A stretch of DNA of 64,000 nt from G963666705 sp963666705 (GCA_963666705.2 CAXXKO010000016.1:124001-188000), one strand, 5' to 3'; shown: positions 52,836-62,002, numbered from the stretch's first letter. A program made the numbers and translations. The notes: a model not told the origin generated them from the letters alone.

Positions 52836-53717
52836 TCAGGCCTGCCAGATCACCGGGAAGGTATCGCAGTCCATCGCCGCCCCCTCTTCGAGGCCGCAGT
52901 CGGGGAAGCCGGGGGCGAGGCGCTGGTGCTTGGCGCCGTGGTAGCGCACGCCGTCCCCGGTCCAGCGGGCGATGAACACCCGACGGCGCTGGGGGCTCGA
53001 GTTGCCGGGGGCGCCGTGCAGGGCATAGCCATGGTGGACGATGCAGTCGCCGGGCTCCATCTCGAAACGGATGAGCTCGCATTCCTCACCGTCGCGGTCG
53101 ATGTCGGGCGTGGGCGTGAAGGGCGATACATCGGCGCCGTAATGGGCCGCCGGGTCCGCCATGTCGAAGGGCAGGAAGGCCTTCGACCAGCGGTGCGAGC
53201 CGCGCACGTACTCGATGCCGTTCTCTCGCCTGATGGGGTCGAGCGGGATCCAGACGGAGCAGGTCTTCTCGCCCTCCATGGGGAAGAAGGGCATGTCCTG
53301 GTGCCAGGGGGTCGGCGTATCGGCGCCGGCCGCCTTGAACAATATGTCCTGCAGGAACAGGTTCGCCTTGCCCGAGCGCATCATGCGCCCGGCGATCTCG
53401 GCGGCGGGCGAGTGGAACAGGAAGTCCTCGTACTCCGGCACCTCGCGCCAGTTGTCCGCGTCGTTCATGAACAGGGGCTCCCGGTCGAGGTCGTCCCGCC
53501 CGGTGTAGCGGCCGCGGGTCTCTTCGTCGCGCACGCCCACGAAGGCGGCCCCGTCGCCGCGGAAGACCGATGCCCGGGCGCTCGGCCGGGTCAGGTTGCG
53601 CTCGAACCCGGCCCGCAGCCGCTCGATCCAGTGGGCGTCGATGATCCCGCGCGGGCAGGCGACGCCGTCGCGCTCGTAGGCCTCGATATCCGCTTCGGTG
53701 ATCGTGATTCCGGTCAT
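52836..53717 (-). CDS. Phytanoyl-CoA dioxygenase (PhyH) family Fe(II)/2-oxoglutarate oxygenase
   Basis: The 293-residue protein starts at ATG 53717 (MTGITITEADIEAYERDG). The iron triad is WHQDMPFFP (H-x-D) and VHHGYALHGAP, with the 2-oxoglutarate Arg in QRRRVFIARW. It hydroxylates an unknown small substrate. It stands alone on the minus strand, upstream of the decayed RiPP leader. Confidence 0.87.
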   Translation of the reverse strand: MTGITITEADIEAYERDGVACPRGIIDAHWIERLRAGFERNLTRPSARASVFRGDGAAFVGVRDEETRGRYTGRDDLDREPLFMNDADNWREVPEYEDFLFHSPAAEIAGRMMRSGKANLFLQDILFKAAGADTPTPWHQDMPFFPMEGEKTCSVWIPLDPIRRENGIEYVRGSHRWSKAFLPFDMADPAAHYGADVSPFTPTPDIDRDGEECELIRFEMEPGDCIVHHGYALHGAPGNSSPQRRRVFIARWTGDGVRYHGAKHQRLAPGFPDCGLEEGAAMDCDTFPVIWQA

Positions 53718-53856
53718 GCCGGTTCCTCCTCGCGGCGTGAAATCGAGCGGCCATCGTATCCGCGGCCGGCCCCCGCTTCCACCCGAAATGCGCGCGCTGT
53801 GCGCTCGATCGTCATACGTCACCAATGGCGCCGGTGAGTCGACGCCCGGCCCGACG

Positions 53857-53992
53857 CGGACTACAGAGCCAAGCTGTTGCGCGACCCTCTTGCCGCCTGG
53901 CCGAGGTCGGTGTCGCGGTTCCCGCGGGCACGGCCGTGAAGGTGATGGAGAACACGGCCGATACCCACCACCTGGTACTGCCGGTGAGTTGG
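53857..53992 (+). pseudogene. Relic of an NHLP-type RiPP leader peptide gene
   Basis: It is close to the leader of the precursor at 61676. DADYRAKLLRDPLAA is followed by a one-base loss, then VPAGTAVKVMENTADTHHLV and LPVS. The 5' end is missing and the core is replaced by repeat D2. It shows the RiPP locus once extended this far left. Confidence 0.82.
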
Positions 53993-54074
53993 TGGTTCGC
54001 GTCTGACACTTGGAACCCTCTCCCCACTTCTTCCCTTGGGGGGAGAGGGGGACTCTTTCGTTGGGTTCGAACCA
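53993..54074. repeat. Family D repeat, copy D2
   Basis: An 82-bp element TGGTTCGCGTCTGACACTTG to CGAACCA with the same ends as D1. Its right CTAG (54075-54078) is shared with repeat B4. Confidence 0.78.
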
Positions 54075-54078
54075 CTAG

Positions 54079-54340
54079 TACCCACTTTCATAATTCCGTG
54101 TGCCATACGACGGCGCCCCGAGGTTCCCGGCTAGGAGGGTGGCGCGCCGTGATGCCGGGGCATCACAAGCGGCGCGCGACGACGTCCGGGGGCCTCGGGG
54201 CGCCGCCCTACGGGTCGCTTTTCCCGCCCCCTCGGGGTGTCGGGGATGCTTGACGATGCCCCGGCATCGCCGGCGCACCCCCTCCTACCGAGGAGACGGG
54301 AAAAGCGATCGTATGGAACACGGAATTATGAAAGTGGGTA
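54079..54340. repeat. Family B palindromic MITE-like repeat, copy B4
   Basis: The cleanest 262-bp copy, between CTAG at 54075-54078 and 54341-54344. TACCCACTTTCATAATTCCG and its complement close it. Inverted interior blocks TAGGAGGGTGGCGC / GGCGCACCCCCTCCTA pair. Confidence 0.9.
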
Positions 54341-54344
54341 CTAG

Positions 54345-54553
54345 GTGCTCTGGCGGCGGTCTTCACCTACAATGAACCGCTTCATCAAAACCCCCGCCGC
54401 TCGACAGTTCGCTATCAAGGAGTCTGTCGTCGTTTCCACCGACAAATTCTTGGCCAGCTTGCTCGCCCTCACCAGCCATTTCACAACGCGCCGTGAACAG
54501 TTCGGGTTGATAAGTAAATATCCATCATAGCCGTTCGCGAGGCACACCGCTCA
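54345..54553 (+). promoter_or_regulatory. Former lanM upstream region with possible promoter
   Basis: TACAATGAACCG at 54368 resembles TACAATGAAACG upstream of precursor 1 (59740). A short frame, MNRFIKTPAARQFAIKES..., is present but unconvincing as a gene. The original lanM ribosome-binding region (GCGAGGCACACCGCTC) ends here at the left IS3 duplication. Confidence 0.35.
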
Positions 54554-54594
54554 TGGCAGTGTATCGCACCCGGTTCCTTGGACACAAGTTTGTC

Positions 54595-55506
54595 TCATGC
54601 GGCGGGCCTGAGTGACATCGCGGTGTGCCACGCCTGACGAGCTTGAGCGGGGCTCAGGTAGCCGTTCTTCTCCACGATCCACTGGGCATTGTACTGTTCG
54701 ACGAACCCGCGGACGGCGTTCCGCAGCTCCGCGATGTTGCGGTAGATGCGGCCATGGATGATCTGTTCCTTGAGCGTGCGATTGAACCTCTCGGCGACGC
54801 CGTTGGTCTGGGGCTGTTCGACGAAGGCGTAGGACGGCTGGATGCCCCAGAACTTGATCTGGTTGGTGAAGTGGTCCGACAGATACTGGGAGCCGTGATC
54901 CATCCGCAAGGCCAGCCCCCGCGCCGCACCGGCGGAGGTCGAGGCATACAGCCTCGCAAGCCCCATGGAGATCGGCTGAAGGGCGGCGAAGCGGTCGCCT
55001 CGCTTGCACACATGCCAGCCGACGCACTCGGCGTTCCAATGCTCGATGGCGGTGAATATCCAGCCCCAGCCGTCGTCCACCGTGAACACCCGAACGCCGT
55101 CCGTGCCCCACATGAGGTTGGGGGCATGGGTGATGATCTCACCGACATGGGGATTTCCGCCACGGCGGCGGCAGCGATGGGGCGAGAGCAGGTTGTTCTC
55201 GCGCATCACCCGGAGCACCCGCTTGCGGGAAACACGGATGCCACGACAGACCCGAAGCCGAGCCCAGACCTTGCGGTGTCCCTCGCCCTCCCAGGGGGAT
55301 GCCTCCAGGTCGGCCTCGATGGCCACCAGCAGAGCCTCGTCCGAGATCGAGGGCTTCGGTCCCCGGCGCTTTGCTGGTGGGCGCTCAGCGGTGGCCTGCT
55401 GCCGGGATTTCATGGCGTAGAACGAGGAACGGGCAAAACTCCAGGCCGCACAGACCCGCTGGAGGCCGTAGGCCAAACCCGTGCCGGGAGAGGTGGCGGC
55501 ACTCAT
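54595..55506 (-). CDS. IS3 family transposase orfB (rve integrase core)
   Basis: The 303-residue protein has an HTH_21 region (EGEGHRKVWARLRVCRGIRV) and a DDE core: MWGTDGVRVFTVDDGWGWIF, MDHGSQYLSDHF and QTNGVAERFNRTLKEQI. Its start overlaps the orfA stop by ATGA. Confidence 0.9.
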   Translation of the reverse strand: MSAATSPGTGLAYGLQRVCAAWSFARSSFYAMKSRQQATAERPPAKRRGPKPSISDEALLVAIEADLEASPWEGEGHRKVWARLRVCRGIRVSRKRVLRVMRENNLLSPHRCRRRGGNPHVGEIITHAPNLMWGTDGVRVFTVDDGWGWIFTAIEHWNAECVGWHVCKRGDRFAALQPISMGLARLYASTSAGAARGLALRMDHGSQYLSDHFTNQIKFWGIQPSYAFVEQPQTNGVAERFNRTLKEQIIHGRIYRNIAELRNAVRGFVEQYNAQWIVEKNGYLSPAQARQAWHTAMSLRPAA

Positions 55507-55934
55507 CGCCGCGACCTCCGCCGCCCCAAAGGGCCGGACGTCTCCGTCTTGGCCTCCAGCAGTTCCACCTGCATGATCAACTCCCCGATCCGCTTCATGG
55601 CGATGTCCAGTTCCGCCTTCACCGGATCGCCCTTGCGTTCCTTGAGCGAGGCATCGATCCCGGCGATCGCCTTCTCACGCCACTGCTCGAGCCGGAAAAT
55701 CTCCACGCCCAACTGCCGCGACAAAAGTTCCACCGGCTCGCCACGCAAAAGCCGCAGGGCAACCTCACGCTTGCGCGTCACCGTCCACCGCTGGCCAAGT
55801 CCCAGCGGGCCTGCCGGCGAAACCTGGCCCGGGGAAAACGTGGACGAGCCAAGCTCGCCCTCGTTTACCACAGGCCCATCAACAGCAACTTTGTTCTCAA
55901 AATTGTCGGTCATGTTCCGGTCCTCCTTGGACAC
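55503..55934 (-). CDS. IS3 family transposase orfA
   Basis: The 143-residue protein has a helix-turn-helix (REVALRLLRGEPVELLSRQL) and a C-terminal leucine-rich helix (IGELIMQVELLEAKTE) as in IS3 OrfA proteins. Coupled to orfB. Confidence 0.85.
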   Translation of the reverse strand: MSKEDRNMTDNFENKVAVDGPVVNEGELGSSTFSPGQVSPAGPLGLGQRWTVTRKREVALRLLRGEPVELLSRQLGVEIFRLEQWREKAIAGIDASLKERKGDPVKAELDIAMKRIGELIMQVELLEAKTETSGPLGRRRSRR

Positions 55935-55986
55935 TTCGATTAAGCCAATTCTGTGTCCAAGGAAATCGGGTCCGACTCAACCGCTC

Positions 55987-58900
55987 ATGGCAGAACCCTA
56001 CTCGTCGCAAGAGCTCCGCAACCTCGCCGCGCGGGCCAGCATCATCGACGAGCGCATGGCTGGTGGGTACGTCGCCATGGAGACCCCATACTCGGCCGAC
56101 AGAGTGGCGCGGCGTACCGAAGACTGGTGCAAGTCCGCCGCCGATGGCGACCACACGCTATTCCGCAAGCGCCTCGCCAGGGATGGCTTGGACCTGGATA
56201 CGGTCGAGCCATTGCTCGGCGACGTCCGGCTGGCCGAGGATCAGCCGACCCCTGAATGGGTGAGAACGTTTTGTTGGGCCGTCGAGGCAATGGAATCGCC
56301 CGACGACACGAACGCATCCGTTCCTTACCTCGATGCGGACAGTCCACTACCCTTTGAGGATCTCTTCGTGCCGCTGGCCGGAATCGCGCGCCAACGACGC
56401 GATCGCTTGGCCGGGGACAGCGCCGAGCTGCTTTCGGAAACAGCCCACGCCGCGCTGCAACGTCATCTTCTTCGCCGCTCGAGCGAGCTCTGCGCACCGA
56501 CGCTGCATGAAGGCTTTACGCTGTTTCAGATGGTCGAACAGCCCATGACGATGGCCCTCGCGTTACCGACGAATGGAGATCCAGGCTCACGCGTTGCTTA
56601 CGACGCCTACATTGCGGAGTTGCGTGGCGGCGGATTACGGGATTATTTCCTGAGCCGCCCCGTTCTCGCGCGCCTGCTGGCCACTGTCACGCGGCAATGG
56701 ATCGAGGCGACGGCGGAGCTCATCGCCCGCCTCGGCGCCGACCTCACCGCGATCGGCGAGACATTTCATTCGGGCGCGCGGCCTGGTCAGGTCGCCGATG
56801 TCGACTATGGCCTGTCCGACCCGCACAACGGCGGGCGGACAGTCTGCATTCTCGCGTTCGCCAGCCAATTGAAGGTCGTCTACAAGCCGAAGGATCTGGG
56901 ACTCGACGTCGCCTGGCGCGGTCTCTTGCAAACGCTCGATACGCTGGGAGCGCCACCTTCGGCTCGGGCGCCGGGGGTGCTCCAGCGCAACGGTTACGGA
57001 TGGGCTGAATGGATAGAGCCGGTTCCTTGCACTGACGAGGCGGAGGCCCGTCGGTTCTTCCGCCGCGGCGGTTCCATGTTGTGTCTGGTCCACCTCCTCC
57101 AGGGCACCGACTTTCATTACGAGAACGTCATCGCCACGGGTGATGAGCCGGTGCTGGTCGACCTGGAAACCATGATGCATCCGCGTCTGACCGATCCGTA
57201 CGCGACAGGCGGCCCCGAGGCTGCCCCCGCGGCCGCGGTGGCGTATCTCCGGGACTCCGTTCTGGCGACAGGATACCTGCCAAATTGGCTGGTGGTCCCA
57301 GGCGGTCGGATAGTGGCTGTCGGCGGCCTCAATCCGCCGGAGCTTGGTGAGCTCGAGCGGTGGACGTTTCAGGATGTAAATACCGATGGCATGAAGCTCG
57401 AAAACGCTTCGGAGGAAACCCCGACCAAATCGAACCTGCCGACGCTCGAGGGGGAACAACTCTCCGTCGCCGCCTACGGCGATGATGTTGTTGCCGGCTT
57501 TGAGGCGATGTCCCGTTTCCTGCTCGCCCATCGAAGCGCGCTAGCTGGCCCCGCTGGGTCGCTTGCCGCCTTTCGCGGACAGACCGTCCGAGTCGTCCTA
57601 AGGGCCACACGGCTTTACGCGTTGTTGCTCCGTCGATCGCAAGAGAGCGTGAACCTGAGCGACGGCGTCGACTGGAGCTTGCATTTTGATTTCCTCGCCC
57701 GCCTCTCCAAGTTGGAAGAAGGGGAGGATCTCCTCTGGTCGGTGCAGGCGTCGGAGCGCGATTGTCTCGCGCGCCTCGACATTCCTTTTTTTGCGACGCG
57801 TACCGACACGGACGGGCTGCGGCTCCCCGACGGCAGGACGGTTTCGAATTGCTTCGAGGGCCCAAGCTTCACTCAAACGATCCAGCGGCTGCGCGGGATC
57901 GGGGAAACGGCGTCGCAAACCCAGGTTTCGATCATTCGACAATCGATCGAGAATGCCGGAGGCCGGAAGGATGTCGCGCGGAACGAGACGTGGAGGCATG
58001 AATCAAGAGCACAAATCGATGGCGGCGGTCTCACGCCCGGTATTGCCGTGGACCAGGCGCGCGTGTTCGCCGCGGTTCTCGAACGGGAAGCTTTCCGGCG
58101 CGGTGGGGGTGCCGCTTGGGTTGGCGCCGTGCCGCTTCCAGGAGAAGGGCGGGTCCAGCTCGAAGTGATTGGCCATGGTTTGTACTCGGGCGCAAGCGGT
58201 GTTGCCCTGTTCCTGGCGGCGCTGGATCGCGTGACCGGAACAGGCGGCTATCGCGACCTGGCCCTGGCGGCGCTTCACCCCCTGCGCAATGAGCTGCGCA
58301 GCCGCGAAGGCGGTTTACGCCTCGCGCGCGGGATGGGCATTGGAGGAGGCGCCGGACTCGGGTCCGTGATCTATGCACTGGTTCGGATAGCGTCACTCCT
58401 GGACGAAGGCGCACTGATGGAAGACGCGGGTCGGGCAGCGGCTTTGATCACGAGTGATCGGATCGCGGCGGATCGCACTCTCGACGTGATGGCGGGCGCC
58501 GCGGGCGCCATCCTTGGGTTGCTTGCCCTCTATCGGGCCTGCCACGACGATTTGGCGCTGGAGCTGGCGACGGCATGTGGGCACCCTTTGCTGGCGAAAC
58601 AGGGCGCCGCGGCGGCGGGCGGCAGGGCCTGGCGGACGATTGGCGATACACTCCTGACGGGGTTTTCACACGGCGCCGCCGGGATCGGCTACGCGCTGTT
58701 GAAACTGTACGAGGCAACCGCGGACCGGGCGATCCTCGCCGCGGCGCTCGACGGGCTCGGGTACGAACGCGGCGCTTTCTCGGTCGAGGAAGGCAACTGG
58801 CCCGACCTGCGCGAATTTCCAGGCTCCGGCGGCGGCCGACATTTCCCTGCCAATGGTGTCACGGTGCCACGGGAATAGGGCTGGCACGTCTCGGCGGGCT

Positions 58901-59246
58901 CGATAGTCTCGACGACGGGGAGATCCGTGACGAGATCGAGGTCGCACTGCGTACGACGGAAGACTTTCCAATGGGGGCGATGGATCATCTGTGCTGCGGC
59001 AATTTCGGACGCTTGGAGCTGTTGTTCTCCGCCGGTCGGTGTCTTGGCCGCGGCCACCTCGTCGACCTGGCCCGGGATCGCGCCGCGCAGCTATTGCACC
59101 GGGCCAGAGAGGCCCGGGGGTTCTCCTGGGCGTCGGGAAGCGATGTTCAGAACCCCGGGCTCTTCACCGGCATTTCCGGCGTCGGCTACGAGCTTTTGCG
59201 CCTGACGCACCCGGAGGCCCTTTCGTCCGTCCTGCTGTGGGAGTGA
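55987..59246 (+). pseudogene. Class II lanthipeptide synthetase LanM (ProcM-like), IS-displaced start and late frameshift
   Basis: From ATG 55987 (MAEPYSSQELRNLAARAS). The DUF4135 dehydratase domain spans about residues 120-600: LKVVYKPKDLGLD and HLLQGTDFHYENVIATGDEP, then VLVDLETMMHP. A LanC-like cyclase begins near residue 720 (IGHGLYSGASGVALFL). Near 58840 the frame shifts by one lost base. The zinc ligands CQWCHGATGIGLARL and MDHLCCGNFGRLELL continue in the next frame to 59246. CCG rather than CHG is the ProcM-type site. As sequenced, the protein would stop at 58878 and lose the zinc site. Confidence 0.9.
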
Positions 59247-59316
59247 TCCGGCCGCCGGCATGCTAGAGCATATCCGGATTGACGCGAATCGCGATCGGCG
59301 ACGCGATCTTGCGAGA

Positions 59317-59347
59317 GCCTCACCCTGAGCTTGTCGAAGGGCGAGGC
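59317..59347. repeat. REP-like palindrome
   Basis: GCCTCACCCTGAGC-TTGTCGAAGGGCGAGGC forms a hairpin of a kind common between proteobacterial genes. The 612-base gap 59247-59858 otherwise shows no convincing gene; it holds the precursor 1 upstream region. Confidence 0.6.
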
Positions 59348-59739
59348 CGGTGGCACGGTCTCAGGGATTGGCACCCCGCCTTCCTTCGGCTTGGCCCGAC
59401 CCTGGCTGAGTGCGCTCGGCGCTATGGGCTCACCTGCGCGCGCTACAGGCCGACGCGGAAATCGGCAAAACCTGTCCGCTGGGGATCATGGCGATTGTGG
59501 GTCGGGTTCGCGGTTGCCGCGCAATCTGCGCAACGCGATTAATTTGCCCAAACATCCGGGGCTTCCCGGCCGGGGCAGTCGGCAAGAAAGGCACCAAGAA
59601 AGCCGCGCCGGTGCCAGGTAACACGGGGGGTGGTGATGCGAAGAGGCGTGATGGCCAAAATCGAAACATTTCTGATTGTTAATGGCGCCAGTGGCGCCAG
59701 CGGCTCGACAGCCGACCCGCCTGGCTGCTAGTATTTGGG

Positions 59740-59858
59740 TACAATGAAACGTCTGAGACAAGCCCTTTAACCCAGTAAAACTGACTGGACTAACGGGTCC
59801 GCGGGTTGTTGAAATCGGGCTGCATCGGGCCGGCAGCCGCCAACAAGGAGACGACACC
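59740..59858 (+). promoter_or_regulatory. Upstream region of RiPP precursor 1
   Basis: TACAAT at 59740 is a possible -10. ACGGGTCCGCGGGTTGTTGA (from 59789), GGCCGGCAGCCGCCAACA and GGAGACGACACC before the ATG recur before precursor 2 and, without a gene, at 61967-62002. The last block contains the ribosome-binding site. Confidence 0.55.
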
Positions 59859-59932
59859 ATGACGATCACCAAAGCCATTGCGCGCGCGTGGACCGACGCG
59901 GCCTACAAAGCCAAGCTGTTGAGCGACCCATG

Positions 59933-61322
59933 CCGGTGGTGTCGCAAGGTTGGTGGAAAATTGGAGAACTGGCGTAAACTCCTGATTGTAAAACATTCAG
60001 AAAGGCGGTGTGCAGCCGCCGAAAGGAGCTTACGCCATGAAACATCTTACGGCATCGACGTCGCCCAGTCCATTTTCCGGTGAGAATTGGTTCGATCCCC
60101 TGGAGGATGCGATCCGCTTTCGCGTCCGCGCCTTCATCGAGGCTGTGGTGGCGGAGGAAGCGCAAGCGGCGCTGGGCGGCCGTGCGCGCTATCAACGCAG
60201 CGGCGCGCCCAAGGGTTATCGCAACGGCCACCGGCATCGGCAGCTTGTCGGCACCTTCGGAGCGCTGACGGTTTCGCTCCCCCGCGTCCGCCTGCTCGAT
60301 GGGGATGGCGGTGAGAAGGAATGGCGGAGCCAGACCATCCAGGCCTACAAGCGGCTGACCAAACGGGCCGAGGCGATTATCGCCAATACGTACCTTGCCG
60401 GCACCAACACGCGCCGTGTCCGCCGAGCGCTGGCCGGCCTGTTCGGGGGCAAGGTCGGCAAGGACGCGGTGAGCCGCGCCTGGCGCAAGGTAAAGACCGA
60501 CTGGGAGAGCTGGCAGGCTCGGGACTTGTCGGGCGAGGACATTGTCCGGCTGATCCTGGATGGCACCGGCGTCAAGGCGCGCCTTGATGGGCGAGTGCTG
60601 TCAATCCCGCTGCTGGTCGTGCTTGGGGTGCGGCGGGACGGCCAGAAGGTTCTGCTCGCGGTCAAGAACATGGGCGGGGAGACCGAGGCGGCCTGGCGCC
60701 ATGTCCTGGAGGACCTTCTCGGCCGTGGCCTGAAGGCGCCGGAGCTTCTGATCGTAGACGGCGGCAAGGGCCTGGAGGCGGCGCTGGCCAGCCTGTGGAG
60801 CGATATTCCGGTGCAGCGCTGCACGGTGCACAAGGAGCGCAACCTCCTCGCCCATGCGCCGAAGGCGTTGCACGACGAGGTCAAGGCCGACTACACCGAC
60901 ATGATGTACGCCGAAAACGCCGAGCAAGTGCGCAAGAAGCGCAAGGCCTTCCTGGCCAAGTGGCGGCTCCGCTGCCGGGGCGTGGCGGACAGCCTGGAAG
61001 AGGCGGGGGAGCGGCTGTTCACCTTCCTGCGCTATCCGCCGCAGCAATGGAAGTCCTTGCGGACCACCAACGCCATCGAACGCCTGCACGGGGAATTCAA
61101 GCGCCGGGTGAAGACCCAATGCGCACTACCCAACGCGGAAACGGCGGCCATGCTGTTCTGGGCCTTGATGGCCTCGGGGCAGATCACCATGCGCCGCGTC
61201 GGTGGCTGGCAAACACTCGACCAAGCGCCGGTCAAGAAGCCGATTGACCTCGCCGCCTGATTGAGCAACCGATCGTGATCGGGAGCTACGCCAAAAACCA
61301 ATTTCCACCAACTATCGGACAC
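59933..61322 (+). mobile_element. IS256 family insertion sequence (ends approximate)
   Basis: Inverted ends GTGTCGCAAGGTTGGTGGAA and GTGTCCGATAGTTGGTGGAA (right, complement). CGACCC occurs at both borders, but I cannot fix an exact 8-9 bp duplication. It sits in the leader of precursor 1. Confidence 0.85.
60037..61260 (+). CDS. IS256 family (mutator-type) transposase
   Basis: The 407-residue protein starts at ATG 60037 after AAAGGAGC. It has GYRNGHRHRQLVGTFG, the DDE residues in LILDGTGVKARLDG and LLIVDGGKGLEAAL, VQRCTVHKERNLLAHAP, and Glu in RTTNAIERLHGEFKRR. Intact. Confidence 0.93.
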   Translation: MKHLTASTSPSPFSGENWFDPLEDAIRFRVRAFIEAVVAEEAQAALGGRARYQRSGAPKGYRNGHRHRQLVGTFGALTVSLPRVRLLDGDGGEKEWRSQTIQAYKRLTKRAEAIIANTYLAGTNTRRVRRALAGLFGGKVGKDAVSRAWRKVKTDWESWQARDLSGEDIVRLILDGTGVKARLDGRVLSIPLLVVLGVRRDGQKVLLAVKNMGGETEAAWRHVLEDLLGRGLKAPELLIVDGGKGLEAALASLWSDIPVQRCTVHKERNLLAHAPKALHDEVKADYTDMMYAENAEQVRKKRKAFLAKWRLRCRGVADSLEEAGERLFTFLRYPPQQWKSLRTTNAIERLHGEFKRRVKTQCALPNAETAAMLFWALMASGQITMRRVGGWQTLDQAPVKKPIDLAA

Positions 61323-61675
61323 GACCCTCATGCCGCCCTGGCCGCGGTCGGTGTCGAGGCTCCCGCGGGCACGACCGTGAAGGTGATGGAGGACACGGCC
61401 GAGACCCAACACCTGGTGCTGCCGGTGAGCCCGGCCGCGGCCGGAGAGCTCTCCAGCGAGGAGCTGGAGAAGGTCGCGGGGGGTGCGAACTCCTTGGATT
61501 GCGGGGCAAACCCAGTAACGGGGGTGTGTGGGTCTGCTGCGAGTATGGAAGGCGGCTGCCGCCGGCGCCGGTGAGCCCGGCCCGGCCACTGCTGACTGCT
61601 GACTGACGGGTCCGCGGGTTGTTGAAATCTCGGCCGGCAGCCGCCAACAGCAGCCGCCAACAGGGAGACGACACC

Positions 61676-61960
61676 ATGGAGATCACCACAGCCATTGCGC
61701 GCGCGTGGACCGACGCGGCCTACAAAGCCAAGCTGTTGAGCGACCCTCATGCCGCCCTGGCCGCGGTCGGTGTCGAGGCTCCCGCGGGCACGACCGTGAA
61801 GGTGATGGAGGACACGGCCGATACCCAACACCTGGTGCTGCCGGCGAGCCCGGCCGCGGCCGGTGAGCTTTCCAGCGAGGAGCTGGAGAAGGTCGCGGGG
61901 GGAATTGGGACTGGCGGGGGGATGGGCTGGAATGACGACGGTGTGATTTACAACGGTTAG
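61676..61960 (+). CDS. NHLP-family RiPP precursor 2, Cys-free core
   Basis: The 94-residue protein starts at ATG 61676 behind GGGAGACGAC. Residues 1-76 are a complete nitrile-hydratase-like leader: MEITTAIARAWTDAAYKAKL, DPHAALAAVGVEAPAG, SSEELEKVAGG. The core is IGTGGGMGWNDDGVIYNG: 18 residues, one Thr, no Cys or Ser. LanM could dehydrate Thr at most and make no ring. Leader identity with precursor 1 is near complete, so this is a recent duplicate with a different core. Confidence 0.9.
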   Translation: MEITTAIARAWTDAAYKAKLLSDPHAALAAVGVEAPAGTTVKVMEDTADTQHLVLPASPAAAGELSSEELEKVAGGIGTGGGMGWNDDGVIYNG

Positions 61961-61966
61961 GGGTAA

Positions 61967-62002
61967 CTGACGGGTCCGCGGGCTAACAGGGAGACGACAC
62001 CG
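61967..62002 (+). repeat. Third, gene-less copy of the precursor upstream box
   Basis: TGACGGGTCCGCGGG followed by CTAACAGGGAGACGACACC matches the region before precursors 1 and 2, but the ATG and leader are missing. It marks an earlier third precursor. Confidence 0.7.

Larger units (their letters stand above)
54561..55980 (-). mobile_element. IS3 family insertion sequence, 1420 bp, at the lanM start codon
   Basis: Imperfect ends TGTATCGCACCCGGTTCC and TTGAGTCGGACCCGATTTCC. The 13-base sequence CCGCTCATGGCAG occurs on both sides (54548-54560, 55981-55993), so the lanM ATG is duplicated. Two overlapping transposase frames are intact. Confidence 0.85.
59859..61574 (+). pseudogene. NHLP-family lanthipeptide precursor 1 (Cys-rich core), split by IS256
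   Basis: The leader start MTITKAIARAWTDAAYKAKL-LSDP is at 59859. After the IS it resumes at about 61325 with HAALAAVGVEAPAGTTVKVM, LVLPVSPAAAGELSSEELEK and the cleavage motif VAGG. The core is 29 residues with Ser3, Cys6, Thr12, Cys15, Ser17, Ser20 and Cys25 and an Arg4 tail, suitable for three (methyl)lanthionine rings. A GTG at 61275 in the IS end is in frame and could give a leader with a foreign N-terminus. Confidence 0.87.

Noticed and set aside
54345..54547. Short frames on both strands between B4 and IS3
   Set aside because: Neither shows a ribosome-binding site or family features; the segment is better explained as the old lanM upstream region.
59410..59682. 90-residue frame upstream of precursor 1 considered as another precursor
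   Set aside because: It has no NHLP leader features or GG site and overlaps REP-like sequence.
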